A DNA stretch of 19,530 bases from positions 1 to 19,530 of the forward strand of contig CAZTZY010000063.1 of the NCBI GenBank assembly GCA_964617765.1, read 5' to 3'. This stretch comes from CAZTZY01 sp964617765. GTDB taxonomy: Bacteria > Pseudomonadota > Gammaproteobacteria > Pseudomonadales > DT-91. Below, in pieces: positions 7,602 to 16,193 of the stretch (its first letter is position 1; the number at the start of each line of letters is the position of its first letter). Position numbers and translations under genes: made by a program. The notes below the pieces were generated by a model. That model had not been told where the DNA came from. It searched no databases and was given only the letters and a program-made list of their open reading frames with translations.

Positions 7602-8552
7602 TTAACCGGCGGTGAGGAAGCGTTCGAATATTCTAATAACAGCTGGCCCAAGAATCACCAGAAATATTGATGGAAAAATAAAAAGCAAAATCGGGAATGT
7701 TAATTTAACCGGCAGTTTTGCAGCTTTTTCTTTGGCGCGCTGAATGCGGATGTTGCGCATTTCATTAGCATGTTCACGCAAAGCGGAGGCAATGCTGGTA
7801 CCAAAATTTTCTGCCTGAATCAGGATGGAGGTGAGCGATTTGATATCATCGATACCAGTTCTGTCACCAAGGCCTTTTAAAGCTTCCGTACGACTTTTGC
7901 CCGCTCTAAGTTCCAGGTTGACCATGGCCAACTCTTCGCCTAATGCAGAATGCGCAACCATCAACTCACGTGCAACTTTTTGTATGCCAGCATCCAGGCT
8001 TAATCCAGCTTCTACACAGACTACCAATAAATCAAGGGCATCAGGAAACTCCTCGGTCATGGTTTGTATGCGGTTTTCTTTTTTGTGTGACAAGTAAATA
8101 TCGGGCAAGAAAAATCCCAAAATAGAGGCAACAGCCAATATATAAAGAGCTTGCTGTTTTTCCAGATCGAGAACGTTTAAAACAATAAGTACAGTAAATG
8201 TCAGCAAAGAAAAAATTAAGGTAAGGATAATTTTACTCGCCAGATAAATATAAATGGCAGCAGGTTTTCTAAAACCGGCAATGATGAGGCGCGATTTTAT
8301 ATGTGAACGTTTCCAGTTTTCTTCAGGAAGAAAAAGTTCGGCAATGGGTTTCGCCCAGCGTACAGTAAAACCCTCTTCTTGATAGGTTTGGCCAATTTTG
8401 TGCGGTTCTTCCAATAAGTGTTGCAGGCGTTTTTTAGTGGATGATTTGCCTGTGCTTAACCAGGTAATCAACGTTGCAAAAAAAATGGATGAGAATGAAA
8501 ATACAAGAATTTGTACGGTCATTTGTAGATTGATTGAGTCGAGCCAATACAT
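7602..8552 (-). CDS. tadC: Tad pilus inner-membrane platform protein TadC
   Basis: TadC is one of two T2SSF/GspF-type integral membrane proteins that form the platform on which the TadA ATPase works. The 316-residue product has an N-terminal membrane helix (about residues 11-33), two adjacent helices near 100-150, the cytoplasmic T2SSF domain with EEFPDALDLLVVCVEAGLSL (about residues 165-184), and a final hydrophobic segment near residue 290. A good ribosome site, GAGGAAG, lies before the ATG. The gene starts 11 bp after tadB. Confidence 0.93.
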   Translation of the reverse strand: MYWLDSINLQMTVQILVFSFSSIFFATLITWLSTGKSSTKKRLQHLLEEPHKIGQTYQEEGFTVRWAKPIAELFLPEENWKRSHIKSRLIIAGFRKPAAIYIYLASKIILTLIFSLLTFTVLIVLNVLDLEKQQALYILAVASILGFFLPDIYLSHKKENRIQTMTEEFPDALDLLVVCVEAGLSLDAGIQKVARELMVAHSALGEELAMVNLELRAGKSRTEALKGLGDRTGIDDIKSLTSILIQAENFGTSIASALREHANEMRNIRIQRAKEKAAKLPVKLTFPILLFIFPSIFLVILGPAVIRIFERFLTAG

Positions 8553-8563
8553 ATAAGCTTCCT

Positions 8564-9565
8564 CTATACTCTAAAGTTAATCATGCGTTGAACAATCAGG
8601 TAGCCGCAGGTCATTAATAACATCTGGATGCCTATAATGATCCATCCAAGTTCGTGATGAAAAAGGATGCTGAGGTATTTAGGATTCAAAATCATTAACA
8701 TGCCGGCCACAAAAAATGGCAGGCCTAACAGCACATATGCAGAATATTTCATCTCCGCCGCCAGTACCTTTATTTCACGGTAGGTATTTACTCGCGAGCG
8801 CATGATAGTAGCAATCTTGTTAAGTACATCAGCCAGGTTGCCGCCCGTTTTTTGTTGAATTAAAACAGCAGTAATGAAATAACGGATTTCTTCACTGCCA
8901 GTACGTTCACCCAGATTGTGTAATGAAGCGTCCAGATCAAGACCATAATTCAGTTCATCAAAGGTAATGCCAAATTCACCGGCAGTCGGTTCCGGCATTT
9001 CATGGCTAACGGATTTTATTGCTGATGAAAAAGGATTGCCAGCACGCAAGCTGCGCGCAATAAAGTCTAGCGTACCGGGGAGTTGTGCGTTAAAAAGCTC
9101 CTTACGTTTATTTTTTTTCACATTAACAATAGACCAGGGAAGGCCAAAGCCAAAGATTGAAGCGAAGGCAATGGATAGTATGTAACCAATACTGGTACCG
9201 ATAGAAAGAATTAAAAACAATAGGAGAGCCAGAGAAAGTTGTATAACAATAAAACGTGTAACGCTTAATTCTACCCCTGCCTGTTCAAGATTTCTGTCAA
9301 TCGCATGCATGCGCGGTATGCGATTTAAATAACGATTAAGCGTTGGTAAATCACTCATATTTTTTATATGTAATAAAGAGACGGCTTCTTTGGTATCTAT
9401 GCCGCCAGCAGATAATGCCCTTAGTCGTCGATTGACTTTTACCGAACTTCCAACCTGAAGGCTGGCCCATAACATGTAGCCACCTTCTACCAGAAGCAAT
9501 ACCACTACAAAGATAAAGACCGATAAAATATACGTCATGTAATCGCCAGTGAATAGTTCGCTCAT
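8564..9565 (-). CDS. tadB: Tad pilus inner-membrane platform protein TadB
   Basis: TadB is the partner of TadC in the inner-membrane platform and carries a T2SSF domain. The 333-residue protein has a hydrophobic N-terminal helix (about residues 10-33), a pair of helices near 105-150, the T2SSF domain with QLPGTLDFIARSLRAGNPF (about 163-181) and two C-terminal helices. Its ATG overlaps the tadA TGA as ATGA, which supports this start over an ATG at residue 10 and implies translational coupling. TadB rather than TadC is chosen from position directly after tadA. Confidence 0.93.
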   Translation of the reverse strand: MSELFTGDYMTYILSVFIFVVVLLLVEGGYMLWASLQVGSSVKVNRRLRALSAGGIDTKEAVSLLHIKNMSDLPTLNRYLNRIPRMHAIDRNLEQAGVELSVTRFIVIQLSLALLLFLILSIGTSIGYILSIAFASIFGFGLPWSIVNVKKNKRKELFNAQLPGTLDFIARSLRAGNPFSSAIKSVSHEMPEPTAGEFGITFDELNYGLDLDASLHNLGERTGSEEIRYFITAVLIQQKTGGNLADVLNKIATIMRSRVNTYREIKVLAAEMKYSAYVLLGLPFFVAGMLMILNPKYLSILFHHELGWIIIGIQMLLMTCGYLIVQRMINFRV

Positions 9566-10863
9566 ACTTGATAAACCTTCTCGGGATCAAAAATGGAATC
9601 ATCGATTTTTACACCGCGTTCCTTGAATCGTTGCAGCATGAGCGGGCGAATTCCTGAGGCCCTGAATTCGCCTACCACCTGACCCTTATCGTTAACAGAT
9701 TTTCTCTGGAAGCCAAAAATTTCCTGCATATTGACAACGGTTTCTTCCATGCCGGTAATTTCGTCTATGCTAGTAATAACACGACGACCATCGGACAAAC
9801 GTTGTATGGAAATGACAAGCTGAATTGCAGCAGCGGTTTGTTGGCGAATAACATTGGATGGAATCAGCATGCCGCTTAAACCAATCATATGCTCCAGACG
9901 GGTCAAGGCATCGCGTGGTGAATTGGCATGGATGGTGGTCAGTGAACCATCATGGCCGGTGTTCATGGCTTGTAGCATGTCGAGAGCTTCTTCGCCACGC
10001 ACTTCACCGATGATAATACGGTCAGGACGCATGCGCAGGGCATTTCTTACCAGTTCGCGTTGCCTAACCTCGCCTTTGCCTTCAATGTTTTCAGGGCGGG
10101 TTTCCAGTCTTACAGTATGAGGTTGTTGTAGTTGCAGTTCAGCGGAATCTTCAATAGTGATAATCCGTTCATTGGCGGGAATGTGTGCCGAGATTATGTT
10201 AAGTAATGTGGTTTTTCCGCTACCTGTACCGCCCACGATAATAATATTCACGCGTGCCTGAACAGCGGCCTCAATAAAGTGCAACATATCAGGGGTCAAG
10301 CTTTTGAATTCAACCAGATCCTTGCTCGTATAAGGATCAGTAGCAAATTTACGTATTGATAAAATTGGCCCATCAATTGAGAGTGGGGGAATAATGGCAT
10401 TAACACGCGAACCATTGGCAAGACGGGCATCAACCATGGGTGATGATTCATCAATTCTGCGACCCACCGCTGCGGCAATCTTGTTAATGATGCGTAACAA
10501 GTGATCGTTATTCTGGAAGATAACGTCGGTTTTTTCGAGTTTACCAAACCGTTCAACATAAACAGCAGAGGCTGTATTAACCAGAATATCTGAAATGGTG
10601 TCATCCAGTATCAGGGGTTCAATCGGGCCAAGTCCCAATACTTCATCCTGCACTTCCTTGGTAATAAGGTCACGTTCTTGCTGGTTAAGGGGGAGGTTTT
10701 TTTCCTGAAAAATCGATTCCAGAAGTGCAGCTAATTGCTGACGGATTTCATCAGGCTCGAGTTGATCAAGTATGCGTAAATTGATGCGATCAATCACTTC
10801 TCGATGCGCCATCTGCTTAATCTTTTGTAATTCTTTTTTACGATCGCCGCTGAAAATAGTCAT
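9562..10863 (-). CDS. tadA: Tad pilus assembly ATPase TadA (CpaF family)
   Basis: TadA is the secretion-type hexameric ATPase that powers Flp pilus assembly, and in some systems retraction, on the cytoplasmic face. It has 433 residues. An N-terminal domain spans about residues 1-190. The core holds Walker A GGTGSGKTT (211-219), an Asp box ITIEDSAEL (235-243), Walker B RIIIGEVRGEE (282-292) and a His box with HDGSLTTIHAN (304-314). All catalytic elements look intact. GAGGATAA precedes the ATG, 5 bp after tadZ. Confidence 0.96.
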   Translation of the reverse strand: MTIFSGDRKKELQKIKQMAHREVIDRINLRILDQLEPDEIRQQLAALLESIFQEKNLPLNQQERDLITKEVQDEVLGLGPIEPLILDDTISDILVNTASAVYVERFGKLEKTDVIFQNNDHLLRIINKIAAAVGRRIDESSPMVDARLANGSRVNAIIPPLSIDGPILSIRKFATDPYTSKDLVEFKSLTPDMLHFIEAAVQARVNIIIVGGTGSGKTTLLNIISAHIPANERIITIEDSAELQLQQPHTVRLETRPENIEGKGEVRQRELVRNALRMRPDRIIIGEVRGEEALDMLQAMNTGHDGSLTTIHANSPRDALTRLEHMIGLSGMLIPSNVIRQQTAAAIQLVISIQRLSDGRRVITSIDEITGMEETVVNMQEIFGFQRKSVNDKGQVVGEFRASGIRPLMLQRFKERGVKIDDSIFDPEKVYQV

Positions 10864-10868
10864 GTGTA

Positions 10869-12056
10869 TTATCCTCTATCGTGAAATATCCGCGTGAAGA
10901 AGCCCATATGCTTTTCAGTGGATGAGTAACCGTTTTTTAAAGCTTTTGCGATGGATTCGATATCCCGATTAATGCCAGATGCCAAGGCGACTTTTTCAAT
11001 CGGTTTTCCGGTTTCCTGGGCTTCAATTGCCACTTCATAATCATTTCTTACACTAAAGCATTCTTCCTTGCCCAGTAATTCCAGCATCTGTTTTTTACGG
11101 ATCAATCCAGTATTTTTTGATTCGCGATTATTGATCAATTCAAATCGATTTTTGTCGATGCCATATTTATCCAGTTTATCTAACAGTAACTTGGCATCTT
11201 TCATGATGGATAAACAGCTTTGCACTACCAAAAAATTCCTGTCGCCTTTTCTAAGTGCTTCAATGCTCCATGGTAAAATGACATGTGGCATATCAATCAG
11301 AACATAATCATAATTTTCACTGATAGCATCTATCAGTAAGCCGACAGATTCCGGCGTAATTTCAGTAATATCATTCAGTGCGCCAGGTGCAGCCAATATA
11401 TCAAGGCCACTAGGATGATGGGTGACGAGTGCTTTCATATAGATGGGGTCTATACGTTCAGGCTGCCTCAGGGCGCTCATGATATTTTCTGCAGGAATGG
11501 AATCCAGAAAAAGTGCAACTTTTCCAAATTGAATATCCAGATCCACAAGGCAGACGCTGGCATCAAATTTAGTTGCTAACATATACGCTGTATTGACTGC
11601 CAATGTGGTGCTGCCACTACCACCTTTGGCATTCAAAAAAGTAATGACTTGTGATTTAACACTATCAAGATGTTTCTGTTTCTCTTGTATAATAGCTTTT
11701 AAATCGGTAAGTAATTCTTTTTCATCGCAAGGGAGGGGTATTACATCATAAACATGGGTGCGCATCAGGCTTCTGACAATATCGGTATCACTGTTATTTA
11801 GAAGAATTAAAGTGGTTATCTTGCCATCATTGTCTTTAAGTACAGAGAGTATCTCATTCAAGGAATTCATGTCTCTTGCATCAAGCTCTATAATCAGGAC
11901 GTCAGGCCTGGCTTGCAGGCTGCGAATGTCAACATCAGGATGCTCGGTGACTTTCAATTCCATATCAGAAAATTCAAGGGCATTGCCTGCATGTTTTAAT
12001 TCATCGCAGACTTTACTGCTTTGTAAGAATCCCCTGATGCTGATTTTGCGTTTCAT
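10869..12056 (-). CDS. tadZ: Tad pilus localisation ATPase TadZ (CpaE family)
   Basis: TadZ/CpaE is a MinD/ParA-like protein that places the Tad machine, often at a pole. The 395-residue product has an N-terminal receiver-like domain (about residues 1-125) and a ParA-type ATPase domain from about 135. The P-loop reads NAKGGSGSTT (142-151): the N-terminal signature lysine K144 is kept, but the usual GK[ST] lysine is replaced by serine (S149), a variant common in this family. LVDLDIQFG (170-178) follows. Nucleotide binding may be kept with weak or no hydrolysis. An AGGAAA site precedes the ATG, about 24 bp after the second TadE-like gene. Confidence 0.92.
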   Translation of the reverse strand: MKRKISIRGFLQSSKVCDELKHAGNALEFSDMELKVTEHPDVDIRSLQARPDVLIIELDARDMNSLNEILSVLKDNDGKITTLILLNNSDTDIVRSLMRTHVYDVIPLPCDEKELLTDLKAIIQEKQKHLDSVKSQVITFLNAKGGSGSTTLAVNTAYMLATKFDASVCLVDLDIQFGKVALFLDSIPAENIMSALRQPERIDPIYMKALVTHHPSGLDILAAPGALNDITEITPESVGLLIDAISENYDYVLIDMPHVILPWSIEALRKGDRNFLVVQSCLSIMKDAKLLLDKLDKYGIDKNRFELINNRESKNTGLIRKKQMLELLGKEECFSVRNDYEVAIEAQETGKPIEKVALASGINRDIESIAKALKNGYSSTEKHMGFFTRIFHDRG

Positions 12057-12080
12057 GCTATTATTTCCTGCAATAAACTG

Positions 12081-12584
12081 TTAGTTGGTATTTAAATCTT
12101 CAGCAGTGTGAGTGCTGGTAAATTCCGGCATGGTAATATTTAATCCTAAGCCGATAATTTGTGGAAAAATAAAATCATAAGTCAGATCCTGAATTGAAAT
12201 TCTGATTTCAGGTGTTCTCATACTAATTGGCCTGTCAGGGTTACCGGTACGTGAGCACTCGTAAATGACATGGACATTGTCTCCACTCACTTCAGGCATA
12301 ATTTTTTGCATTTCCAGAATCAGGTCAGTGCAATCATCCGAACCGCAATCGGCTTCAATGTTCGTTGATGTGCTGCCGTCAGAGCAGTCAAGGCCTGATA
12401 AGTCTACTGTCGGTGTACTCACTGAGGCATAACGTACGCCTTCCCTTGTCGCTTCTACACCTTTTGTCCAGGTGAATATTAAAAGCGAAAACTCAACGAT
12501 ACCTAATATGATAAGTATCATGAGTGGTAACGTCAGTGCCATCTCTATCATGGTGGCGCCTTTTTGTTTGCGCTTATTCGCCAA
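12081..12584 (-). CDS. tadE: TadE-like minor pseudopilin (second of two), TTG start
   Basis: This TadE/F-family pseudopilin is expected to be cleaved by a prepilin peptidase and to take part in Flp pilus biogenesis. The 167-residue product has a short basic leader MANKRKQKG, then ATMIEMALTLP with Glu at mature position 5, and a hydrophobic helix to about residue 40. The periplasmic part has four cysteines (DCSDG, ADCGSDDC, YEC) that could form disulfides. The start is TTG at 12584, inside the last codons of the upstream gene (11-bp overlap), with GGAG 10 nt before. TadE versus TadF is not certain. Confidence 0.85.
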   Translation of the reverse strand: MANKRKQKGATMIEMALTLPLMILIILGIVEFSLLIFTWTKGVEATREGVRYASVSTPTVDLSGLDCSDGSTSTNIEADCGSDDCTDLILEMQKIMPEVSGDNVHVIYECSRTGNPDRPISMRTPEIRISIQDLTYDFIFPQIIGLGLNITMPEFTSTHTAEDLNTN

Positions 12585-13044
12585 TGTATCGCTGCTCCGA
12601 ACTTGCTTTTAAGTTGAACACAGGAAAACCCAATAATGTATCACTAACAATGGGTGTAAATGGTGCCTCGGCTTTCATGATAATAATACATACATCCTTG
12701 TCAAAGTCTTCAAGGCTGCGCACTTCTATATCAATATCGGTGACGTTAAGCCCCACTAATAGTGGTGTGCCGCCACCATCAATATCGCCAAAAACCAGCA
12801 GGTTAGTGGCATCCGTTTTGGCAGCTTCCCAGTTAGCCAAAACCGCACAGTTATCAGCTGTGTCTATTCCAAGATGCGTCCTGCTAAGCATGCGTGTGGC
12901 ATTTCCTACGGTTTTAACCAAAATACTTTGCTGGTACAAGGCACGACCCATTTCGGTAATGCCAAAAAACAGGATCAATAACAATGGCAATAAGAGTGCC
13001 AGTTCAACCATTGCTGCGCCGGTGTTTTGCTTTTGCTTATTCAT
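12574..13044 (-). CDS. TadE/TadF-like minor pseudopilin (first of two)
   Basis: This second family member has a prepilin-like start MNKQKQNTG|AAMVELALLLP, with the Glu at mature position 5, and one N-terminal membrane helix. It has 156 residues from the ATG at 13044, which overlaps the tadG-like stop by 8 bp. An ATG at 13074 has a somewhat better purine-rich upstream region (GAAGAGAG) and would add ten residues, giving a leader of 19, still possible. The periplasmic portion has two cysteines. By order it may be the TadF equivalent. Its role is inferred from the family and the locus. Confidence 0.8.
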   Translation of the reverse strand: MNKQKQNTGAAMVELALLLPLLLILFFGITEMGRALYQQSILVKTVGNATRMLSRTHLGIDTADNCAVLANWEAAKTDATNLLVFGDIDGGGTPLLVGLNVTDIDIEVRSLEDFDKDVCIIIMKAEAPFTPIVSDTLLGFPVFNLKASSEQRYIGE

Positions 13045-14449
13045 AGAGCTGGATGTCAATATGAAGTTGCTCATCACTCTCTTCGCCCCAGCCGATATAC
13101 TCACCCCAAATCCTGCCATCAGGTGGACCTTCAGCTTTTTTAATCAAGAATATTTTGGCAAAACCATCGGGATTAAATATCGGTGTTGTTGATTTTCCAC
13201 CCGTTATGCCAGTATTTTTACAGCTTAGCACCGCGACATAGAGTAAACGTCTCTCCGGAATGGAGCGTGGTGGAGGATAGTTTCCTGTATTCAAATGACT
13301 GGGATTGGGTGTTGTCAGTATGTTGTTGCTGGCGATTTCCCAGTTATAAACTTCCCATCGCATCGGAGTATGCGTAGCCCATGCGACAGGCATGGTGGCT
13401 ACAGATTTACCTGCATTGATCAGTGCTTGTTTATGCGCAGCAAAATCCCAGTTACCTGTGCCAAAACGGTTATCGATAGGCAGGGTTGAGGCGTCCAGAC
13501 TGAATTCGGTAATGTCGGGTGCAGGTGGCCATTTGCTGGAAGCGTTGCCAGCATTAAAAGGTGCTGGAGGACCATATTCATCAAAACGGGTATTTAAGGC
13601 TGATTTGGTTTTGTTAGTCATGTTACCGGGTTTAGTGGTGATAACCGGCGGTGTGCATTGGGTCAGGCCTTCGTCGGCCAGATATAAAGATAAATCACTG
13701 GTTCCTGGTCCTCCTGCCATGGGCTCAAGAAAACCAAAATTACCACTGCTCCATTGGTTGGAACCTTGTTGTTTAAGTTCGATATGACCGCCGACAGGCA
13801 TTGATTCCTTGAAGGTGGTACCGTGATTTTCAAAGGGATCACATAATGCCATTGGTGGGTAGTTGCAGCTATAGAAAGATCGGCCAGCTAACGCGTTTGC
13901 TGTGAGAGCAATAGTATCCAGGGTATTGATATTAAATAATTCCAGAATCGGCAGAAAAATCAGGTCGGCAGTGTATTGCTCGGTACCAGTAAGGGCTTTA
14001 TCCAGAGTAATGCGAACATAATGTGCATCTATGTTGCTGGTTGCCAGATATTTGTTGTCTTCATCCGGAGCCTGATTACCAGAGCAAAAATCAGTAAAGC
14101 CATCGGCATCCGGTTCAATGTCGTAAGAAGAACCAATAACACAAAAGAAAGTAAAGGCTTCATCGGGAAGGCCATCTTCACCTAATAATTCGGTGATTTT
14201 TGCAAAGCGTGAATTCTCATTCAGTGTATGACGTGCTGCATCCATAGCGCGTGCCATCGCACCTTCATTTTGGTCAAGCTCTGCGGCAGCTGCTAAAGCT
14301 GCCGCATCTACCGCCTGCTGCATTTCTGCGCGCAAAACAAAAACACGCCCAATGTCCAATGCAAGCGAAGCAATACCTAACAATACTACAATTGTCAGTA
14401 TGATCAGGATAAGAAAAGCACCCTTTTGTCGACGCTTGAACACTTGCAT
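13037..14449 (-). CDS. TadG-like Flp pilus assembly protein
   Basis: The N-terminus of this 470-residue protein has the TadG-like signature: a basic leader, one membrane helix (about residues 10-31), then LDIGRVFVLRAEMQQAVDAAALAAAAEL (from about residue 30), the helical region shared by the family. The rest is a large extracytoplasmic portion with scattered cysteines and Pro/Gly-rich stretches. I see no von Willebrand A MIDAS motif (DxSxS), which many TadG proteins have, so a short or VWA-less form is likely. AAGG lies 9 nt before the ATG. It lies between the small lipoprotein gene and the two TadE/F-like genes. The family call rests on the N-terminus and the context. Confidence 0.75.
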   Translation of the reverse strand: MQVFKRRQKGAFLILIILTIVVLLGIASLALDIGRVFVLRAEMQQAVDAAALAAAAELDQNEGAMARAMDAARHTLNENSRFAKITELLGEDGLPDEAFTFFCVIGSSYDIEPDADGFTDFCSGNQAPDEDNKYLATSNIDAHYVRITLDKALTGTEQYTADLIFLPILELFNINTLDTIALTANALAGRSFYSCNYPPMALCDPFENHGTTFKESMPVGGHIELKQQGSNQWSSGNFGFLEPMAGGPGTSDLSLYLADEGLTQCTPPVITTKPGNMTNKTKSALNTRFDEYGPPAPFNAGNASSKWPPAPDITEFSLDASTLPIDNRFGTGNWDFAAHKQALINAGKSVATMPVAWATHTPMRWEVYNWEIASNNILTTPNPSHLNTGNYPPPRSIPERRLLYVAVLSCKNTGITGGKSTTPIFNPDGFAKIFLIKKAEGPPDGRIWGEYIGWGEESDEQLHIDIQLYE

Positions 14450-14463
14450 TGAATAACAGCCTT

Positions 14464-14724
14464 TTAGTTACTTGATGCATCTTTTAACAGGTTTTGACTG
14501 CTGGCTGCAGGTTTTTCCTTGTTATAGCCATCGATGACTTTTTGTGCTTTTTCGCCACTGAGCGTATGTACAACATCTTTTTTATAGGCTTCAGGGTTAA
14601 CAGTCTGCTGGTCAATATTGTGTACATTGGCAACACCGAAATCCTTGTTTAAATGTGTGCGAGCGCAGCCGCTTACCGACATCACAGATACTGTCACACA
14701 AACGATAATAAATTTATTCAGCAT
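14464..14724 (-). CDS. Small lipoprotein in Tad locus (position of rcpB/cpaD)
   Basis: The 86-residue product has a signal with lipobox SVSG|C (lipidated C20) and Ala at +2, fitting an outer-membrane lipoprotein. The mature part is hydrophilic and carries FGVANVHNIDQQTVNPEAY, then LSGEKAQKVIDGYNKEK. I believe similar short lipoproteins occur in other gammaproteobacterial Tad loci, but I cannot confirm this here. The gene overlaps the secretin gene end by 11 bp, where RcpB/CpaD is found in classical loci. It is much shorter than CpaD (around 200 residues) and I see no alignment to it. A secretin-linked role is inference only. Confidence 0.8.
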   Translation of the reverse strand: MLNKFIIVCVTVSVMSVSGCARTHLNKDFGVANVHNIDQQTVNPEAYKKDVVHTLSGEKAQKVIDGYNKEKPAASSQNLLKDASSN

Positions 14725-16147
14725 TATTCTTCTCCTCTTCTAACTGATGTCCATAACGCCCTTCAAGCCCGGTAGGTGTAATACGTTTTCTGGATTTCTC
14801 ACCTTTTCTTTTGGCGAAATTGGGGTGTGCCAATGTGCCTAACAGGTATTGATCAAGATCTGTGGGAGGAATGATATTGTCAGTGGGCAAATCAAGATTT
14901 TCCGGATTGGTCGGGTCTACCAGTCTGGGTGTTATGACAATGACCAGTTCAGTTTCTTTACGTTGATAGTCAGTGCTTCTGAATAACGCGCCTAATACCG
15001 GTATGCTACCTAAACCCGGTACCTGATTAATCGCATTGTTCATATCGCTTTGCATTAAACCGGCAATTGCAAAACCCTGGCCATCAGCCATTTCTATCGT
15101 TGTTCCTGCTTTACGGGTAAGAATAGTCGGCAAGTTGATGCCGGTTGAGGTGCTGTAGGTATTGCTGGTATCAATTGATGATACTTCTGTGGTTAATTTG
15201 ATATTAATTTTATCATTGCTTAATACGGTAGGGGTAAATTTCAAGCCAATACCGAAGGTTTTGTAATCGACAGTAATTGCACCGGAAAAACTGCCTGATT
15301 GGGCAACCGGGATGGGAAATTCACCACCTGCAAGGAAACTCGCTTCCTGTCCGGTTAAAGCAACCAGATTAGGTTCAGCCAATGTTTTAGCCAAACCTTT
15401 CTGTTCTAACGCATCGATGGTTGATTTAAGGGTTTTTGTGCCAGCTGAATTAACATCAGTAATATCAAAGATGCTAAAGGCACTGGCATTGCCTGCACCA
15501 GTAACAGCATTAATGGCATCGCCACTGGTTTTTGCAAAATCGAGCTGAACACCCAGTTGTTTTAATGATTTTCTGGATACTTCAGCAATATGTACTTCCA
15601 GCATAACCTGCTGGCCGCCAGCTACTTCCATCATGTTGATAACTTTATCAGCAGGTGCATAACTTCTGGCGACATTCACGGCCTGAGCCATCGCATCAAG
15701 GCTATTCACCTGGCCAGAAAGAATCACTGAATGATTGGAATCCCTGACCTCGATATTTTTTTCAGTAGGCAGTAACTCGGATAATTTACGCTTTATGCCA
15801 GTAAGGTCGTAACCCACAATAACATCCATTACCGAGATGATGCTTTGGTTACTATCTCGCAAAACCAGATTAGTCCTGCCGGGGTTTATACCCAGAATGA
15901 GAACCTGGCGCGAACTCAATGCCTTGACGTCAGCGATGGTAGGGCTACCTATAACCACTTGTTCCACTGCTGCATAAGTATGAATAATTTGCGATTTTCC
16001 GATGGAAAGGTGAATTTCCGAGCTACTGTTATTGTCACTTACTTTGGTTTCTGTGGACTCTGCCGCATGAGCTGATAACGATACTGATAATGCCAGTATG
16101 GTTCCCCAGCTGACTAATGCATTAGCCCATTTATGATAGTGCTTCAT
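14714..16147 (-). CDS. rcpA: Tad pilus outer-membrane secretin RcpA (CpaC)
   Basis: RcpA/CpaC forms the outer-membrane channel through which the Flp pilus passes. The 477-residue product has a signal peptide ending near AHA|AES (residue 28/29), an N-terminal pilus/secretin domain (about 43-112), a BON-like segment (about 115-180) and the secretin domain (about 240-410). Diagnostic motifs are VPGLGSIPVLGALFRS (376-391) and ELVIVITPRLV (400-410). A basic/Pro-containing tail follows. It lies 46 bp after rcpC and overlaps the small lipoprotein gene by 11 bp. Confidence 0.95.
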   Translation of the reverse strand: MKHYHKWANALVSWGTILALSVSLSAHAAESTETKVSDNNSSSEIHLSIGKSQIIHTYAAVEQVVIGSPTIADVKALSSRQVLILGINPGRTNLVLRDSNQSIISVMDVIVGYDLTGIKRKLSELLPTEKNIEVRDSNHSVILSGQVNSLDAMAQAVNVARSYAPADKVINMMEVAGGQQVMLEVHIAEVSRKSLKQLGVQLDFAKTSGDAINAVTGAGNASAFSIFDITDVNSAGTKTLKSTIDALEQKGLAKTLAEPNLVALTGQEASFLAGGEFPIPVAQSGSFSGAITVDYKTFGIGLKFTPTVLSNDKINIKLTTEVSSIDTSNTYSTSTGINLPTILTRKAGTTIEMADGQGFAIAGLMQSDMNNAINQVPGLGSIPVLGALFRSTDYQRKETELVIVITPRLVDPTNPENLDLPTDNIIPPTDLDQYLLGTLAHPNFAKRKGEKSRKRITPTGLEGRYGHQLEEEKNNAE

Positions 16148-16193
16148 GTTATATGTCCTATATAGGTTGCTATGGTTACTATGTTAGGTACGA

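Noticed and set aside
12524..13192. 222-codon + strand open frame opposite the TadE/F genes
   Set aside because: Its antisense partners have clear prepilin-like starts and operon spacing, so this frame is a shadow.
13392..13787. 131-codon + strand open frame opposite the TadG-like gene
   Set aside because: No homology that I recognise and it is antisense to a long operon gene.
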